Notes: generated by a model not told the origin, from the sequence alone. Positions 1 to 7,769 are shown, numbered from the stretch's first letter. The stretch is 64,000 nucleotides of DNA from Sporosarcina globispora (GCF_001274725.1 NZ_LGUF01000007.1:2301629-2365628), one strand, 5' to 3'. A program made the numbers and translations.

Positions 1-132
1 TTTCTGAGTATTGTTTTCAATTCTAGTCACAGTTGCATTAGATATTCCAGATTTAATTGCAAGTTGTCTAGCACTTTTATACCCACTAGAGATTCGAATT
101 TGTTTAAAGGATTCACCGAAAGTATTTTTCAT
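1..132 (-). CDS. XRE-family regulator, N-terminal fragment (cut by window edge)
   Basis: Reading leftwards from the ATG at 130-132 gives 44 codons that run off the left edge. The visible part contains the helix-turn-helix pattern RQLAIKSGISNATVTRIENN typical of Cro/XRE regulators. It is divergent from the plus-strand gene starting at 180, so the 47-bp gap probably holds control sites for both. Target and full length cannot be seen. Confidence 0.6.
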   Translation of the reverse strand, partial: MKNTFGESFKQIRISSGYKSARQLAIKSGISNATVTRIENNTQK

Positions 133-179
133 ATTTATCACCAGATTAATTTTAACATAATGGAAGGTGAGGTGAGAAC

Positions 180-533
180 TTGTTTAAAGTTGTGGTTGCT
201 GGAGGAAGAGATTTTAATGATTATGAGTTACTAAAAGAAACATTGAATCACCTATTACAAAAGAAATTACCTGATGTTGAAATTGTCTCTGGAGCAGCAA
301 GAGGAGCAGATTCACTTGGAGAAAGATACGCACAAGAACTTGATTTAAGTTTACATAGAAAACCTGCATATTGGGAGAAATTAGGCAAAAGTGATGGATA
401 CAGAAGAAATGCTGAAATGGCTAAATATGCAGATGCAGCAGTTTGTTTTTGGGATGGAAAAAGTAAGGGAACTAAACATATGATTGACCTAGCTGAGAAA
501 GAAGGATTGCAAATTAAAGTAATTAAATATTAG
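180..533 (+). CDS. SLOG-family (YspA/YpsA-like) nucleotide-binding protein
   Basis: 117 aa with a TTG start behind the SD-like run GGAAGGTGAGGTG. The N-terminus VVVAGGRDF and the segment SGAARGADSLGERYA match the Rossmann-like SLOG fold of DUF2493/YspA proteins, which are thought to bind nucleotides or nucleotide-derived ligands. Such proteins are common in Bacillus phages and in some defence loci, but no partner enzyme is seen next to it. The exact ligand is unknown. Confidence 0.75.
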   Translation: MFKVVVAGGRDFNDYELLKETLNHLLQKKLPDVEIVSGAARGADSLGERYAQELDLSLHRKPAYWEKLGKSDGYRRNAEMAKYADAAVCFWDGKSKGTKHMIDLAEKEGLQIKVIKY

Positions 534-545
534 GGGAGTGTAAAC

Positions 546-788
546 ATGAAGTATGAGACTTATGAACAAGTAACAAGTGCCTTTAAGAATGAAGGGTATA
601 AGATCTTGGCAGAGAGTAATGACTTATCTTGGGTTTATATGTATAAAATTGATCAGATTAGAAAAAATGTGACACTTGTTTCTTGGTATGAATCTGATGG
701 AGAGGTGCAAAGAATTTCAAATATTGAAGACTTTTTATTAATGGATATATTAGATGAAATGGGTTATAAGGGATCTATTTCACTATAA
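546..788 (+). CDS. hypothetical phage protein, 80 aa
   Basis: ATG behind GGGGAGTG, 12 bp after the SLOG gene and so probably co-transcribed with it. Soluble mixed alpha/beta composition, aromatic-rich centre (SWVYMYKI), no recognised motif. Confidence 0.6.
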   Translation: MKYETYEQVTSAFKNEGYKILAESNDLSWVYMYKIDQIRKNVTLVSWYESDGEVQRISNIEDFLLMDILDEMGYKGSISL

Positions 789-818
789 TAGAACGATTTT
801 ATCTTGAAAGGAGAAGAA

Positions 819-1262
819 ATGAAATTAATTTTTCTTGATATAGATGGAGTTATGAATAATTGGATCGAGAGTCAACCATCAAACAAGCACGAGAGTTTAG
901 AGTTTGCTTCCAGTTGTGTGGAAAATCTCAAGTATATTTTAAAGGAAACCAACGCAAGAATAGTTGTTTCATCAACTTGGAGAATTGGTGAAACTGAAAA
1001 GACACTTAAGGATAAAGTATTTAAACATTATGATCTAGAAAAATACATACTTGATGTTACTCCAGTTTGTTGGGAAGAGCCAAGAGGCGTTGAGATTGCT
1101 TCATATTTAGCAAGTTTACATATCTGCAATGTCGAAGGAATAGTAATCTTAGATGATGATTCAGATATGGAGGATTTAAAGGATTATTTAGTGAGAACAG
1201 ATCCAAAATACGGATTGACTAAAAAAGACGCTGAATTAGCAATTCAAATCTTAATCAAATAA
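819..1262 (+). CDS. HAD-like hydrolase (phage)
   Basis: 147 aa. The start is taken as ATG 819 because GAAAGGAG lies just upstream; an earlier TTG at 804 precedes that SD. The N-terminus IFLDIDGVMNNW is HAD motif I (DxDG), VVSSTWR fits motif II (Ser/Thr), and ILDDDSDM fits the distal acidic motif. This is the pattern of the small HAD proteins of phages, probably phosphatases or nucleotidases. Substrate unknown. Confidence 0.75.
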   Translation: MKLIFLDIDGVMNNWIESQPSNKHESLEFASSCVENLKYILKETNARIVVSSTWRIGETEKTLKDKVFKHYDLEKYILDVTPVCWEEPRGVEIASYLASLHICNVEGIVILDDDSDMEDLKDYLVRTDPKYGLTKKDAELAIQILIK

Positions 1263-1292
1263 TGCTTTTAAAGGAAGGAGGAGATATATATT

Positions 1293-1469
1293 ATGTGGCT
1301 AACATTTTGGGAAGCACTTTCTCAATCTAAAGAAGGTGATGTAATCGAGTGTGAAGCAATCTACAGTAACATAGTTAACAATGGGGATTATACGTTCATG
1401 TGGGAAGAAGAATGGAAACCAGTTGTTTTAAGAGGAGAATATATAGGAATGAAGTGGAGAATAAAATAA
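1293..1469 (+). CDS. hypothetical protein, 58 aa
   Basis: ATG 1293 follows AAGGAAGGAGGAG. Acidic, tryptophan-rich small protein (MWLTFWEAL, FMWEEEW). It lies between the HAD gene and the next small ORF in the same direction. No family recognised. Confidence 0.5.
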   Translation: MWLTFWEALSQSKEGDVIECEAIYSNIVNNGDYTFMWEEEWKPVVLRGEYIGMKWRIK

Positions 1470-1489
1470 TCAAACAAGGGAGCATACAT

Positions 1490-1672
1490 ATGAAGACGAT
1501 GGATAAGAATCTGTTCATTAAATGGGCAACTAAGCGTATGGAGTTTCTAAAGGATAGAATTGATAGAGATTTTGGTGGAGGCTTGGTTGATGATTTAGGA
1601 AAGTTTAATGAGATTAAGATGATCAAGGAAGCTGCTGAACGTGGTGAGTTTGATATAAAGGTTTGGGAGTGA
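1490..1672 (+). CDS. hypothetical protein, 60 aa
   Basis: Start set at ATG 1490 behind AAGGGAG rather than the upstream in-frame codons, which overlap the previous gene. Mostly helical and charged. Its leader (1464-1494) is almost the same as the leader of the gene at 35409 (see findings). Confidence 0.55.
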   Translation: MKTMDKNLFIKWATKRMEFLKDRIDRDFGGGLVDDLGKFNEIKMIKEAAERGEFDIKVWE

Positions 1673-1678
1673 TACATA

Positions 1679-1861
1679 GTGACGTTATGGTTCATGTTTA
1701 TGGCTGGAATATTGTATTTGTTTAGACTTGATGAACTAGCAACTAATGGAGTAAATGAGTTAATAGGAAAGAAATTTACAACATCAATTTACTGGTTAAC
1801 ATTTTTAGTTATCGGATTAGTGTTGGATATTGTTTATGGGATTGTGAATTTATTCAGTTAA
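1679..1861 (+). CDS. small membrane protein, 60 aa
   Basis: GTG start after GGGAGTGAT. Two hydrophobic stretches (about residues 2-15 and 38-58) predict two membrane spans with a short polar loop. Six bp after the previous gene, so co-translated with it. Function unknown. Confidence 0.5.
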   Translation: MTLWFMFMAGILYLFRLDELATNGVNELIGKKFTTSIYWLTFLVIGLVLDIVYGIVNLFS

Positions 1862-1885
1862 AATCTTTATTTTACTTAGAAAGGA

Positions 1886-2050
1886 GTGAGAAAAATAATA
1901 CATTTAGCTGCTATTTTAATAGGTATTGTAATTATAGGAGCGATAATTTATTTATTCAACAAACCAGAAATCTTGTTTTACATAGTTATCGGTTGTTTTG
2001 CACTAGGATTTGCTTATATCTTGGGTGGATCAATACTAGGAATTTTATAG
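1886..2050 (+). CDS. small membrane protein, 54 aa (start uncertain)
   Basis: Open frame with two hydrophobic helices (AAILIGIVIIGAIIYLF and YIVIGCFALGFAYILGG). The only conventional start is GTG 1886, which overlaps the SD AAAGGAG. ATA codons at 1895 and 1898 are better spaced, so either an unusual start or the GTG is used. Lies in a run of membrane peptides. Confidence 0.4.
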   Translation: MRKIIHLAAILIGIVIIGAIIYLFNKPEILFYIVIGCFALGFAYILGGSILGIL

Positions 2051-2082
2051 ATAATAACAGTGTTTTATAAGGAGTTGATATT

Positions 2083-2400
2083 ATGACAAAAGAAGAATTA
2101 TTAAATAGAAAAGAAGCATTAGAATTAGAAATTCAAAATATAGAAAAACAGCTAAGAGTAATGACCAACCTAGAAAAGCCATATGTAGCAAATGTTTCAG
2201 CCTATAGCGGTCATTACTCTATGCAATACAAAACAGAAGCACAAGCTAGAAAGAAACTTAATGAATATGCAGCTAAAACATATTTCAAAAATGGATTAAA
2301 TTATGGAGTGTATCTGTATAAATGGAATGAAGATGGATCTAAAACGTTACTAGAGAGTATCCCATTAGGACGAAAGAACTTTGAGCCTAGTTTAGATTAA
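2083..2400 (+). CDS. hypothetical protein with coiled-coil N-terminus, 105 aa
   Basis: Residues 1-30 form a charged heptad-like helix (EELLNRKEALELEIQNIEKQ). The rest is a tyrosine-rich mixed domain. SD is AAGGAG before ATG 2083. No known family recognised. Confidence 0.6.
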   Translation: MTKEELLNRKEALELEIQNIEKQLRVMTNLEKPYVANVSAYSGHYSMQYKTEAQARKKLNEYAAKTYFKNGLNYGVYLYKWNEDGSKTLLESIPLGRKNFEPSLD

Positions 2401-2436
2401 GATAATATTCATGTTTTATAGTGAGGAGAGTGAAAA

Positions 2437-2604
2437 ATGGTTAATATTCTATACAGTATAGTAGGAATATTTATTATCTATATAGTTATTGCGATTTTGT
2501 GGCAGCTAGCAGAATTAAGACTTTATGGAAAAATAACTCCAAGAAAATTAGATGGTTTAGTAGCAATAATTCTGGCTGTGTCACTGTTCTTTAACTTAAA
2601 ATAG
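2437..2604 (+). CDS. small membrane protein, 55 aa
   Basis: ATG 2437 behind GAGGAGAG. Hydrophobic segments at about residues 4-22 and 42-52 flank a basic loop. Last gene before the XRE regulator at 2645. No function visible. Confidence 0.5.
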   Translation: MVNILYSIVGIFIIYIVIAILWQLAELRLYGKITPRKLDGLVAIILAVSLFFNLK

Positions 2605-2644
2605 TGATATGATACAAATAGTTACTAATCTGAGGTGATTATTT

Positions 2645-2998
2645 GTGACAAAGTTTAAAGATAATCTTTTAATACTTAGAAAAGATAAGGGTTTAACACA
2701 AGATGATGTTGCGCAATATTTGCAATTATCTAGACCTGCATATAGCAGGTATGAGACTGGTGGAGCAGAACCAACTATAGAAAATCTAATGCTGCTTGCT
2801 GATCTATATAATATATCTCTAGATGAATTAGTGGGTAGAGATTTTAAACAAGATAGTAAAGGGCTGCAAACCATACTTGTTAGAAAACAAATCGATATTC
2901 AGCTTAGAGGAATTCTACAAGAAACAATTAAAGAAATAGTTGATGAAAAAGAAAATGAAATTCGAGACACTGTTTTAAAGAAATTTGGGTTGCAATAA
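2645..2998 (+). CDS. XRE-family transcriptional regulator, 117 aa
   Basis: GTG start behind TGAGGTGATT. Residues 1-60 are a clear Cro/C1-type helix-turn-helix (LRKDKGLTQDDVAQYLQLS, then RPAYSRYETG). The C-terminal half is a charged helix probably used for oligomerisation. It sits directly before the yopPQR lysogeny operon, where SPbeta relatives carry further switch genes, so a role in immunity is possible. It is followed by an intrinsic terminator. Confidence 0.8.
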   Translation: MTKFKDNLLILRKDKGLTQDDVAQYLQLSRPAYSRYETGGAEPTIENLMLLADLYNISLDELVGRDFKQDSKGLQTILVRKQIDIQLRGILQETIKEIVDEKENEIRDTVLKKFGLQ

Positions 2999-3021
2999 AA
3001 GAAGACATTTATTAAGAATTT

Positions 3022-3054
3022 AAGATCTGCAGCAATGTGGATCTTTTTATTTTG
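3022..3054 (+). terminator. intrinsic terminator after XRE gene
   Basis: Stem 3022-3031 pairs with 3036-3045 (10 bp including two wobble pairs) around a GCAA tetraloop, followed by TTTATTTT. It separates the accessory genes from the lysogeny operon. Confidence 0.7.
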
Positions 3055-3143
3055 GTTAAAATAAGTAAAAGTTTCTTAGAAAAACATTCCAATTTTGCTT
3101 TACAGAAATATTGGATTAGTGTATTATGTAACTATAAGATAAA

Positions 3144-3187
3144 ATAATTTAATAAATTTGAATAAACGTGTTTAACCTGAGTATAAT
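3144..3187 (+). promoter_or_regulatory. promoter of the yopPQR operon with upstream operator-like block
   Basis: TTGAAT (3158-3163), 18-bp spacer, TATAAT (3182-3187). Just upstream, 3139-3155 holds the recurrent block ATAAAATAATTTAATAA seen at other phage promoters; here it lies before the -35 rather than in the spacer. Confidence 0.6.
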
Positions 3188-3244
3188 ATAGGTATATAGA
3201 CAGAGAGAAAATAAAACTATTTGGAGATTAAAGGAGAGACAATT

Positions 3245-3385
3245 ATGCTTGCAGACGTTTTTGGATACATTAGAAGGAACATTCACAACTGGAATTCTTA
3301 CCAAATTAAGAAGTCATTAAAGGAAATTAATCAAACGAAGCTACTATTAGAGAAAAAATTAAAAGAACTGGAGGAGGCTGTTTAA
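3245..3385 (+). CDS. small coiled-coil protein in the lysogeny operon, 46 aa
   Basis: ATG 3245 after AAAGGAGAG. The C-terminal half is a leucine/lysine/glutamate heptad helix (LLLEKKLKELEEAV). One bp before yopP, so translationally linked to it. Position suggests a YopM/YopN-like small protein. It lacks a signal peptide, so it is not an AimP-type pheromone precursor. Confidence 0.55.
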   Translation: MLADVFGYIRRNIHNWNSYQIKKSLKEINQTKLLLEKKLKELEEAV

Positions 3386-3386
3386 A

Positions 3387-4436
3387 ATGTTGGCTCAAAA
3401 TGTAGTTAAACTTAATAACTCTAAGATATATGATCAGATACAGAAATACTTAGATAAACACAGTTATAATAGTGAAAGTACAAAAACAGCATACTTAAAT
3501 GACATTAAATTATTCTTTAGGATTATTAAAAACAAAGAAATTGAATACTTAACAATTGATGACGTACAAATAACCTTGGATGATTTCGAAGACTTTATTA
3601 AGTACTTATATGACTGGAAAGACGAAGAGGGAAATAAGAAATATGTTAATAAAACAATTAACAGAAAAGTTTCTGCTGCTAAAGGATTAATTAAGTATTT
3701 ATCAGCAAAAAAAATTAATGGAGAATATATTGTAAAAGATATTTCATACTTTCCAAATATAAATTCTTTACCTGAATCAAAGAACCAACACGGAGTTTTA
3801 GAGGCTAGTGAGGTATTTGAAATGGCTGAACTTGCTCTGGGAGAGAGGGAAAAGGGAGAAATAAAGCGATTAGCAATTTTGCTTTCATTAGATAGCTGCA
3901 TAAGAAAATCAGCTTTGCTATCTCTTAAATGGTCTAATTTCATTGAGAAAGAAGATGGATACTTACTTCAAGGGGTAGACAAAGGGAATAGTGATTTCAG
4001 ACAATTAATATCTAAAGAATTATATAACGAATTGTTATCCATTAGGACTAAATCAGACTGTGTATTTGATATTAGCGCAGATTCTTTGGATGGAATGTTC
4101 AAACGATTACGTGAAAAGATGAAGATTGAACCCAATAGAAGAATAGTGTGGCATTCTATACGTAAATCAGGAATAACTTATAGATATAGATTAACTGGAG
4201 ATATATTAGAGGCAAAAAGAGCAGCTAATCATGCGAATATTACCACAACCCAGATATACCTAGAAGAAGAGGATTATGGAGCAATGGGAGCTGTTTCATC
4301 TAAAGGATACCTTGACATGGATCTATATAAAAAAGTTGATCATGAAATATTACTTGAAGCAATTGAATTGATGAAGAAAGATGCTAAGTTGATTCTAAAT
4401 ATGAAAATAAAGGAAATTTTAAAACAAAATAATTAA
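3387..4436 (+). CDS. yopP: YopP-like tyrosine recombinase
   Basis: 349 aa. N-terminal SAM-like core-binding domain (about 10-105), then a catalytic domain. The tyrosine-recombinase residues appear intact: Arg173 in SCIRKSALL, the HxxR pair His256/Arg259 in WHSIRKSG, His282 in NHANITTTQ and Tyr291 as nucleophile. It is the first large gene of the yopP-yopQ-yopR operon that in SPbeta governs the lysis-lysogeny choice, where YopP is proposed to act on the switch rather than on prophage integration. Integration here is better assigned to the serine integrase at 54715. Confidence 0.8.
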   Translation: MLAQNVVKLNNSKIYDQIQKYLDKHSYNSESTKTAYLNDIKLFFRIIKNKEIEYLTIDDVQITLDDFEDFIKYLYDWKDEEGNKKYVNKTINRKVSAAKGLIKYLSAKKINGEYIVKDISYFPNINSLPESKNQHGVLEASEVFEMAELALGEREKGEIKRLAILLSLDSCIRKSALLSLKWSNFIEKEDGYLLQGVDKGNSDFRQLISKELYNELLSIRTKSDCVFDISADSLDGMFKRLREKMKIEPNRRIVWHSIRKSGITYRYRLTGDILEAKRAANHANITTTQIYLEEEDYGAMGAVSSKGYLDMDLYKKVDHEILLEAIELMKKDAKLILNMKIKEILKQNN

Positions 4437-4452
4437 CAGAATGGTTTACATT

Positions 4453-4504
4453 CCTGTCTCATTAATTTAGAATTGAGATATACGCTAACGCATAATGAGA
4501 CAGG
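4453..4504 (+). other. 11-bp perfect inverted repeat between yopP and yopQ
   Basis: CCTGTCTCATT (4453-4463) is exactly repeated in reverse complement as AATGAGACAGG (4494-4504) with 30 bp between. No T-tract follows. It ends 24 bp before the yopQ start and about 10 bp before its SD, so it may be an mRNA processing or translation-control stem, or a protein-binding site. Confidence 0.6.
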
Positions 4505-4528
4505 GAGTTAATTGGAAAGGAGATTACA

Positions 4529-5884
4529 ATGAAAACTGCTACAAATAGAACAGATTTAGAGCAAACTTTATCTGAAGTAATTAAATCAGCAAAACTTAAA
4601 AGAAAGAACAATCGTGATACAGAGGATATTAAGGAATATTTAAATAAGAACTATGATATATTCTCTGGTGATATTCAAGGTTGGATTAATGATCCGGAAG
4701 GCGAATTACCTAATTTAGATATAAGAGAGTTATTTTTATTAACTGAGCAAGTTTATGCTAAAACAGGTAATTTATCAATCAACCCTGAAGACTACTTTAC
4801 TGAGGCAGAAATTAAAGAAGCAAGACAATTTAGCGGAATAATGGAACAAAAAGAAAACGAAATTGATTTTCCAATAACTGTTCGGAACGCAACAATAGTT
4901 GGTAATAGTGCATATATGGTAACACTTGATATTAAGACAATTGATCAATTAATTGAAAATCAGTTACTTCATTATAACTATGAACTACAACGTGAACATA
5001 AAATTGTAAAAAGAAAAGATAAAGTAATCATTGAACCTACATTAAATATGAAAAATGTTAAAGAGATCTCGCAGCATTTAATTGAGGGAACATTAGTTCC
5101 TACAGTATTAGTATTTAATGCTGCTACTCGTTCAGCAGACAAAGGTACAGAATTAGTATTTGATCCTAAAAAACTAGAATTAACTATCACTAAAGGAACA
5201 AAGATGGACATTGTAGATGGATATCACCGATGCAGAGCTTCACAAAATGCATTACAAGTTAATCCAGATTTGAATTTCAATTTTGCAGTATTAATAACAA
5301 ATTATTCAACAAAAAAAGCCCAGCAGTATCAGGCACAGCTTGCAAAGGCTACGCCTATATCTAAGACACGTATTCAAGAACTAGAAGCTAATCGACTAAG
5401 TGATACTGTCGTTCAACAATTAAGAGAAGAAAGTGATCTGAGAGGAAAGATATCTCAAACAAACAGAATTCATACAATAGGTGATGAATTAGTTGCATAT
5501 AATGTATTAGCAGATACAATTGATGAGCAATTTAAAATGGAAACAAGAGCTGATGCAGCAGATGTTGGAGATTATCTAACTGAATATTTCAATTTTGTAA
5601 TTGGATCTTATCCAGATGAATTTGTTAATAATCCTAATGAAACAAGAAAAGAATCTTTAATCAACGATAACAATATGTTTGTTGGATATATTGTTCTAGC
5701 AAGAAGAATGTTGGAAAAAGATATAAAACCTAAAGAAGTTAGAAAGTATTTAAAGAATATAGATTTCAATAGAGATAATCAATTGTGGCAAGAAATTGAA
5801 GTACTAAATAATAAAGGCAATATTGAGAATACAACCAAGGCTAGAAAAGCCATTAGAGAATATTTTGATCAATTAGATATATAA
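4529..5884 (+). CDS. yopQ: YopQ-like protein with DGQHR-type motif
   Basis: 451 aa, ATG behind GGAAAGGAG. Middle gene of the lysogeny operon, as in SPbeta, where yopQ modulates the switch. Around residue 230 it reads IVDGYHRCRAS, followed by FAVLITNYSTKKAQQYQ. This resembles the signature of DGQHR-domain/DndB-type proteins, which have a ParB-like fold. Whether that is homology or local resemblance needs a profile search. No membrane segment or signal peptide. Confidence 0.75.
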   Translation: MKTATNRTDLEQTLSEVIKSAKLKRKNNRDTEDIKEYLNKNYDIFSGDIQGWINDPEGELPNLDIRELFLLTEQVYAKTGNLSINPEDYFTEAEIKEARQFSGIMEQKENEIDFPITVRNATIVGNSAYMVTLDIKTIDQLIENQLLHYNYELQREHKIVKRKDKVIIEPTLNMKNVKEISQHLIEGTLVPTVLVFNAATRSADKGTELVFDPKKLELTITKGTKMDIVDGYHRCRASQNALQVNPDLNFNFAVLITNYSTKKAQQYQAQLAKATPISKTRIQELEANRLSDTVVQQLREESDLRGKISQTNRIHTIGDELVAYNVLADTIDEQFKMETRADAADVGDYLTEYFNFVIGSYPDEFVNNPNETRKESLINDNNMFVGYIVLARRMLEKDIKPKEVRKYLKNIDFNRDNQLWQEIEVLNNKGNIENTTKARKAIREYFDQLDI

Positions 5885-5932
5885 GAACAAATAATGGAGA
5901 TTTTTAAGACAAAAATATAGGGGTAATCTAAT

Positions 5933-6910
5933 ATGAGTAATAAAATATATAATTTAGATATTAAAGAGAAATTTCTATCCACTTATGAAAATGAACAAAC
6001 ACAAAACACTTTGAAATATGTTTTTTACAGATCATATTCTGCAGAGGAATTATTAGAAAAAGACCTATATGATTTTACCAGCGATCAAATAAAAAAAGTA
6101 ATAAAGAATACTAATCCACATTCATTAGTTACTGCAAAATCAACTACAAGATTTATTACACAGTATATCTCATGGGCAATAGGAGAGGGTTTGAGAAGCA
6201 ACCTAAATCCTTTAAAGGGTTTGGATGACTCATTTTATGAAGGATTAATCGATAAGACTAAGAAGATTCATTATAGCAAAGAAGAATTTATAGATCTTTT
6301 AGAGAAGTTACCTAATGCTCAGGATCAGGCTTTCTTAATGTTAATGTTCCATGGGATTATTGGTAATAAATTTGAAGAACTTAGAGAGTTAAGCTATAAC
6401 GATATTGATTGGAACAATAATAAAATAACATTAAGAAAACGTAATAACCAAATAATTGAAGTTGATGATGTAACTATGCGCTATCTTGAAAATGCTCATA
6501 AGCAGCAAGTTTATTTTACCTACAATGAAAAGAATGGTGAACATAGTGAGCGAGAACTATTACCTAATGAATATATCTTCAAAAGTTTAAAAAGCCCAAG
6601 AGCAAAAGAAGGAGAATCAGTTACACAAGCAGTACTGTATACTAGATTAACTAATATTAAGAAAGAATTTGATCTAGAATATTTAACACCAAATGCGGTT
6701 AAACAGTCGGGAATGATTTTTATGGCTGTTGAGCTATATAATGGGAAGCGGGATAAGTTAGAATATGAAGATTTTGAGAAAATAGGAAAGAAATTTGATT
6801 ATTCAATGCTAAATAACAACGGCTACCAGTATTATAATACAACACTGATGAAGGAATTTTGCAATTCCAAAAATAGCAAAGAACTATACGACATAGAAAT
6901 TGAATATTAA
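5933..6910 (+). CDS. mrpR: MrpR (YopR) master repressor of the SPbeta-like prophage
   Basis: 325 aa, the length I recall for SPbeta YopR, and third gene of the yopPQR operon. The fold pattern is that of a tyrosine recombinase, but catalytic residues are gone: the segment GIIGNKFEELREL (141-153) lacks the first Arg, and the HxxR box is replaced by NAVK (Asn254/Lys257). SPbeta MrpR is a DNA-binding repressor of lytic genes with this same recombinase-derived but inactive fold. It probably binds repeated operator elements in phage promoters; the AT-rich block in several promoters here is the obvious candidate. Confidence 0.85.
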   Translation: MSNKIYNLDIKEKFLSTYENEQTQNTLKYVFYRSYSAEELLEKDLYDFTSDQIKKVIKNTNPHSLVTAKSTTRFITQYISWAIGEGLRSNLNPLKGLDDSFYEGLIDKTKKIHYSKEEFIDLLEKLPNAQDQAFLMLMFHGIIGNKFEELRELSYNDIDWNNNKITLRKRNNQIIEVDDVTMRYLENAHKQQVYFTYNEKNGEHSERELLPNEYIFKSLKSPRAKEGESVTQAVLYTRLTNIKKEFDLEYLTPNAVKQSGMIFMAVELYNGKRDKLEYEDFEKIGKKFDYSMLNNNGYQYYNTTLMKEFCNSKNSKELYDIEIEY

Positions 6911-7299
6911 TTCTCAAAAAATATCCCTGATCCATTTTCAGGGATTACATAAAACTTAATGCAAAATAATCAATTATAAGTTAATGGTGTTTAATTGTTT
7001 TTAAAACTTATTGAAAATAATTAAATGTTATTAACTAGGAAAGATATAATAACAGAAAATTACTTTCATTCCAATTTTACAAAATTAAAAAATTGGATTT
7101 AAAATCAGAAGAGATATGAAATTGTCAATAAAAAAGTTTTACTTTAGACACATTTTTAACAAATTCGACAAAATAAGACAAAGACACAATGGAAAAACTG
7201 TAGTAATATGTAAATATTAGTTGGCTTTTCTAAATGGAAGTTCACTATTTAGTGAATGGTAGGAAAGGACTAGGCATAAAACCTTAGCCCTGCTCACCC
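6911..7299. other. 389-bp non-coding gap between convergent mrpR and yopO-like genes
   Basis: Very AT-rich, no convincing ORF. It holds the hairpin at 6923-6945, a weak inverted repeat CCAATTTT/AAAATTGG near 7071-7097, a small palindrome TTCACTATTTAGTGAA near 7242, and, on the minus strand just after the yopO-like gene (about 7265-7285), an imperfect stem followed by CTTTCC that could be that gene's terminator. Confidence 0.4.
6923..6945 (-). terminator. hairpin terminator, better suited to minus-strand transcripts
   Basis: ATCCCTGA (6923-6930) pairs with TCAGGGAT (6938-6945), 7-nt loop. On the plus strand no T-run follows, but on the minus strand the stem is followed by ATTTTTTGAG. It would stop leftward transcripts from the yopO-like gene before they enter mrpR. 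Confidence 0.55.
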
Positions 7300-7512
7300 T
7301 TAGAGTTTCCATTCATACAGATCATCAATTGAACATCTTAATACATTGGCAATTATTTTAGCATTAAATAATGACATTGTTCTGGAATTGCTAATGTATT
7401 CATTGATTTGCTGCTTTGAAATACCAGTTAATTCTGAGAGTTCAATTTGAGACATATCTGCTCTTTTTATTAAATCTAGGAGTAAGCATTTTCCGATTAT
7501 GTCTTTTGGCAT
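7300..7512 (-). CDS. YopO-like XRE repressor, 70 aa
   Basis: Start chosen at ATG 7512 because GGGAGG lies 8 nt upstream; a longer frame from 7557 would put that SD inside the gene. The result is 70 aa, about the size I recall for SPbeta YopO. It has an XRE helix-turn-helix (MSQIELSELTGISKQQINEY). Divergent from the LexA-box transcription unit, it is placed like a Cro/CI-type switch repressor for the 7.5-7.7 kb control region. Confidence 0.8.
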   Translation of the reverse strand: MPKDIIGKCLLLDLIKRADMSQIELSELTGISKQQINEYISNSRTMSLFNAKIIANVLRCSIDDLYEWKL

Positions 7513-7552
7513 CGGAAAATCCTCCCAATTAAGAAATTTTAAGGCAATTGTT

Positions 7553-7581
7553 ATCATATCAGTTTATGGATTTAAAGACAA
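7553..7581 (-). promoter_or_regulatory. promoter of the yopO-like gene
   Basis: On the minus strand: TTGTCT (7581-7576), exact 17-bp spacer, TATGAT (7558-7553) preceded by TGA. It is about 35 bp from the plus-strand promoter at 7615, forming a divergent pair. Confidence 0.65.
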
Positions 7582-7614
7582 CTTTAAATATGTAATATTT
7601 TCTAATTTAACACA

Positions 7615-7643
7615 TTGTGTTCTATTGCCGTTCGGTTTATAAT
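7615..7643 (+). promoter_or_regulatory. sigma-A promoter of the LexA-box transcription unit
   Basis: TTGTGT (7615-7620), 17-bp spacer, perfect TATAAT (7638-7643). The LexA box begins 19 bp after the -10, within the expected early transcribed region. Confidence 0.75.
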
Positions 7644-7651
7644 AGAATTAC

Positions 7652-7675
7652 GAACAAATAGCGAACATTTGTTCC
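7652..7675 (+). promoter_or_regulatory. LexA (SOS) box
   Basis: CGAACATTTGTTCC at 7662-7675 fits the Bacillus LexA consensus CGAACRNRYGTTYC at 13 of 14 positions. An overlapping larger dyad GAACAAAT (7652-7659) / ATTTGTTC (7667-7674) is present too. Position about +12 to +25 relative to the 7638 promoter fits a roadblock operator and predicts DNA-damage induction of the rightward genes. Confidence 0.75.
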
Positions 7676-7769
7676 TTGTAAATAGGAGGCGGATCAAAAA
7701 TTTAACAAGGGTTTAAGTTACAATGGGGATAAGTTACTATTATTCATTAATATAATGGGGGAAATAAAA

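Noticed and set aside
3245-3385. Possible AimP-like signalling peptide gene before yopP
   Set aside because: The 46-aa product has no signal peptide and ends in a charged coiled coil, and no aimR lies upstream.
3464-3943. Long minus-strand open frames inside yopP (and similar ones inside rightward genes, for example 30640-30987 and 24797-25132)
   Set aside because: They overlap well-supported genes, have no SD and show low-complexity composition expected from reversed coding sequence.
6923-6945. Terminator for mrpR on the plus strand
   Set aside because: No T-run follows on the plus strand; the T-run is on the minus strand, so it is assigned to leftward transcripts.
7755-7769. ATG 7755 as start of the first LexA-unit gene
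   Set aside because: No SD upstream; TTG 7770 has a well-spaced GGGGGAA.
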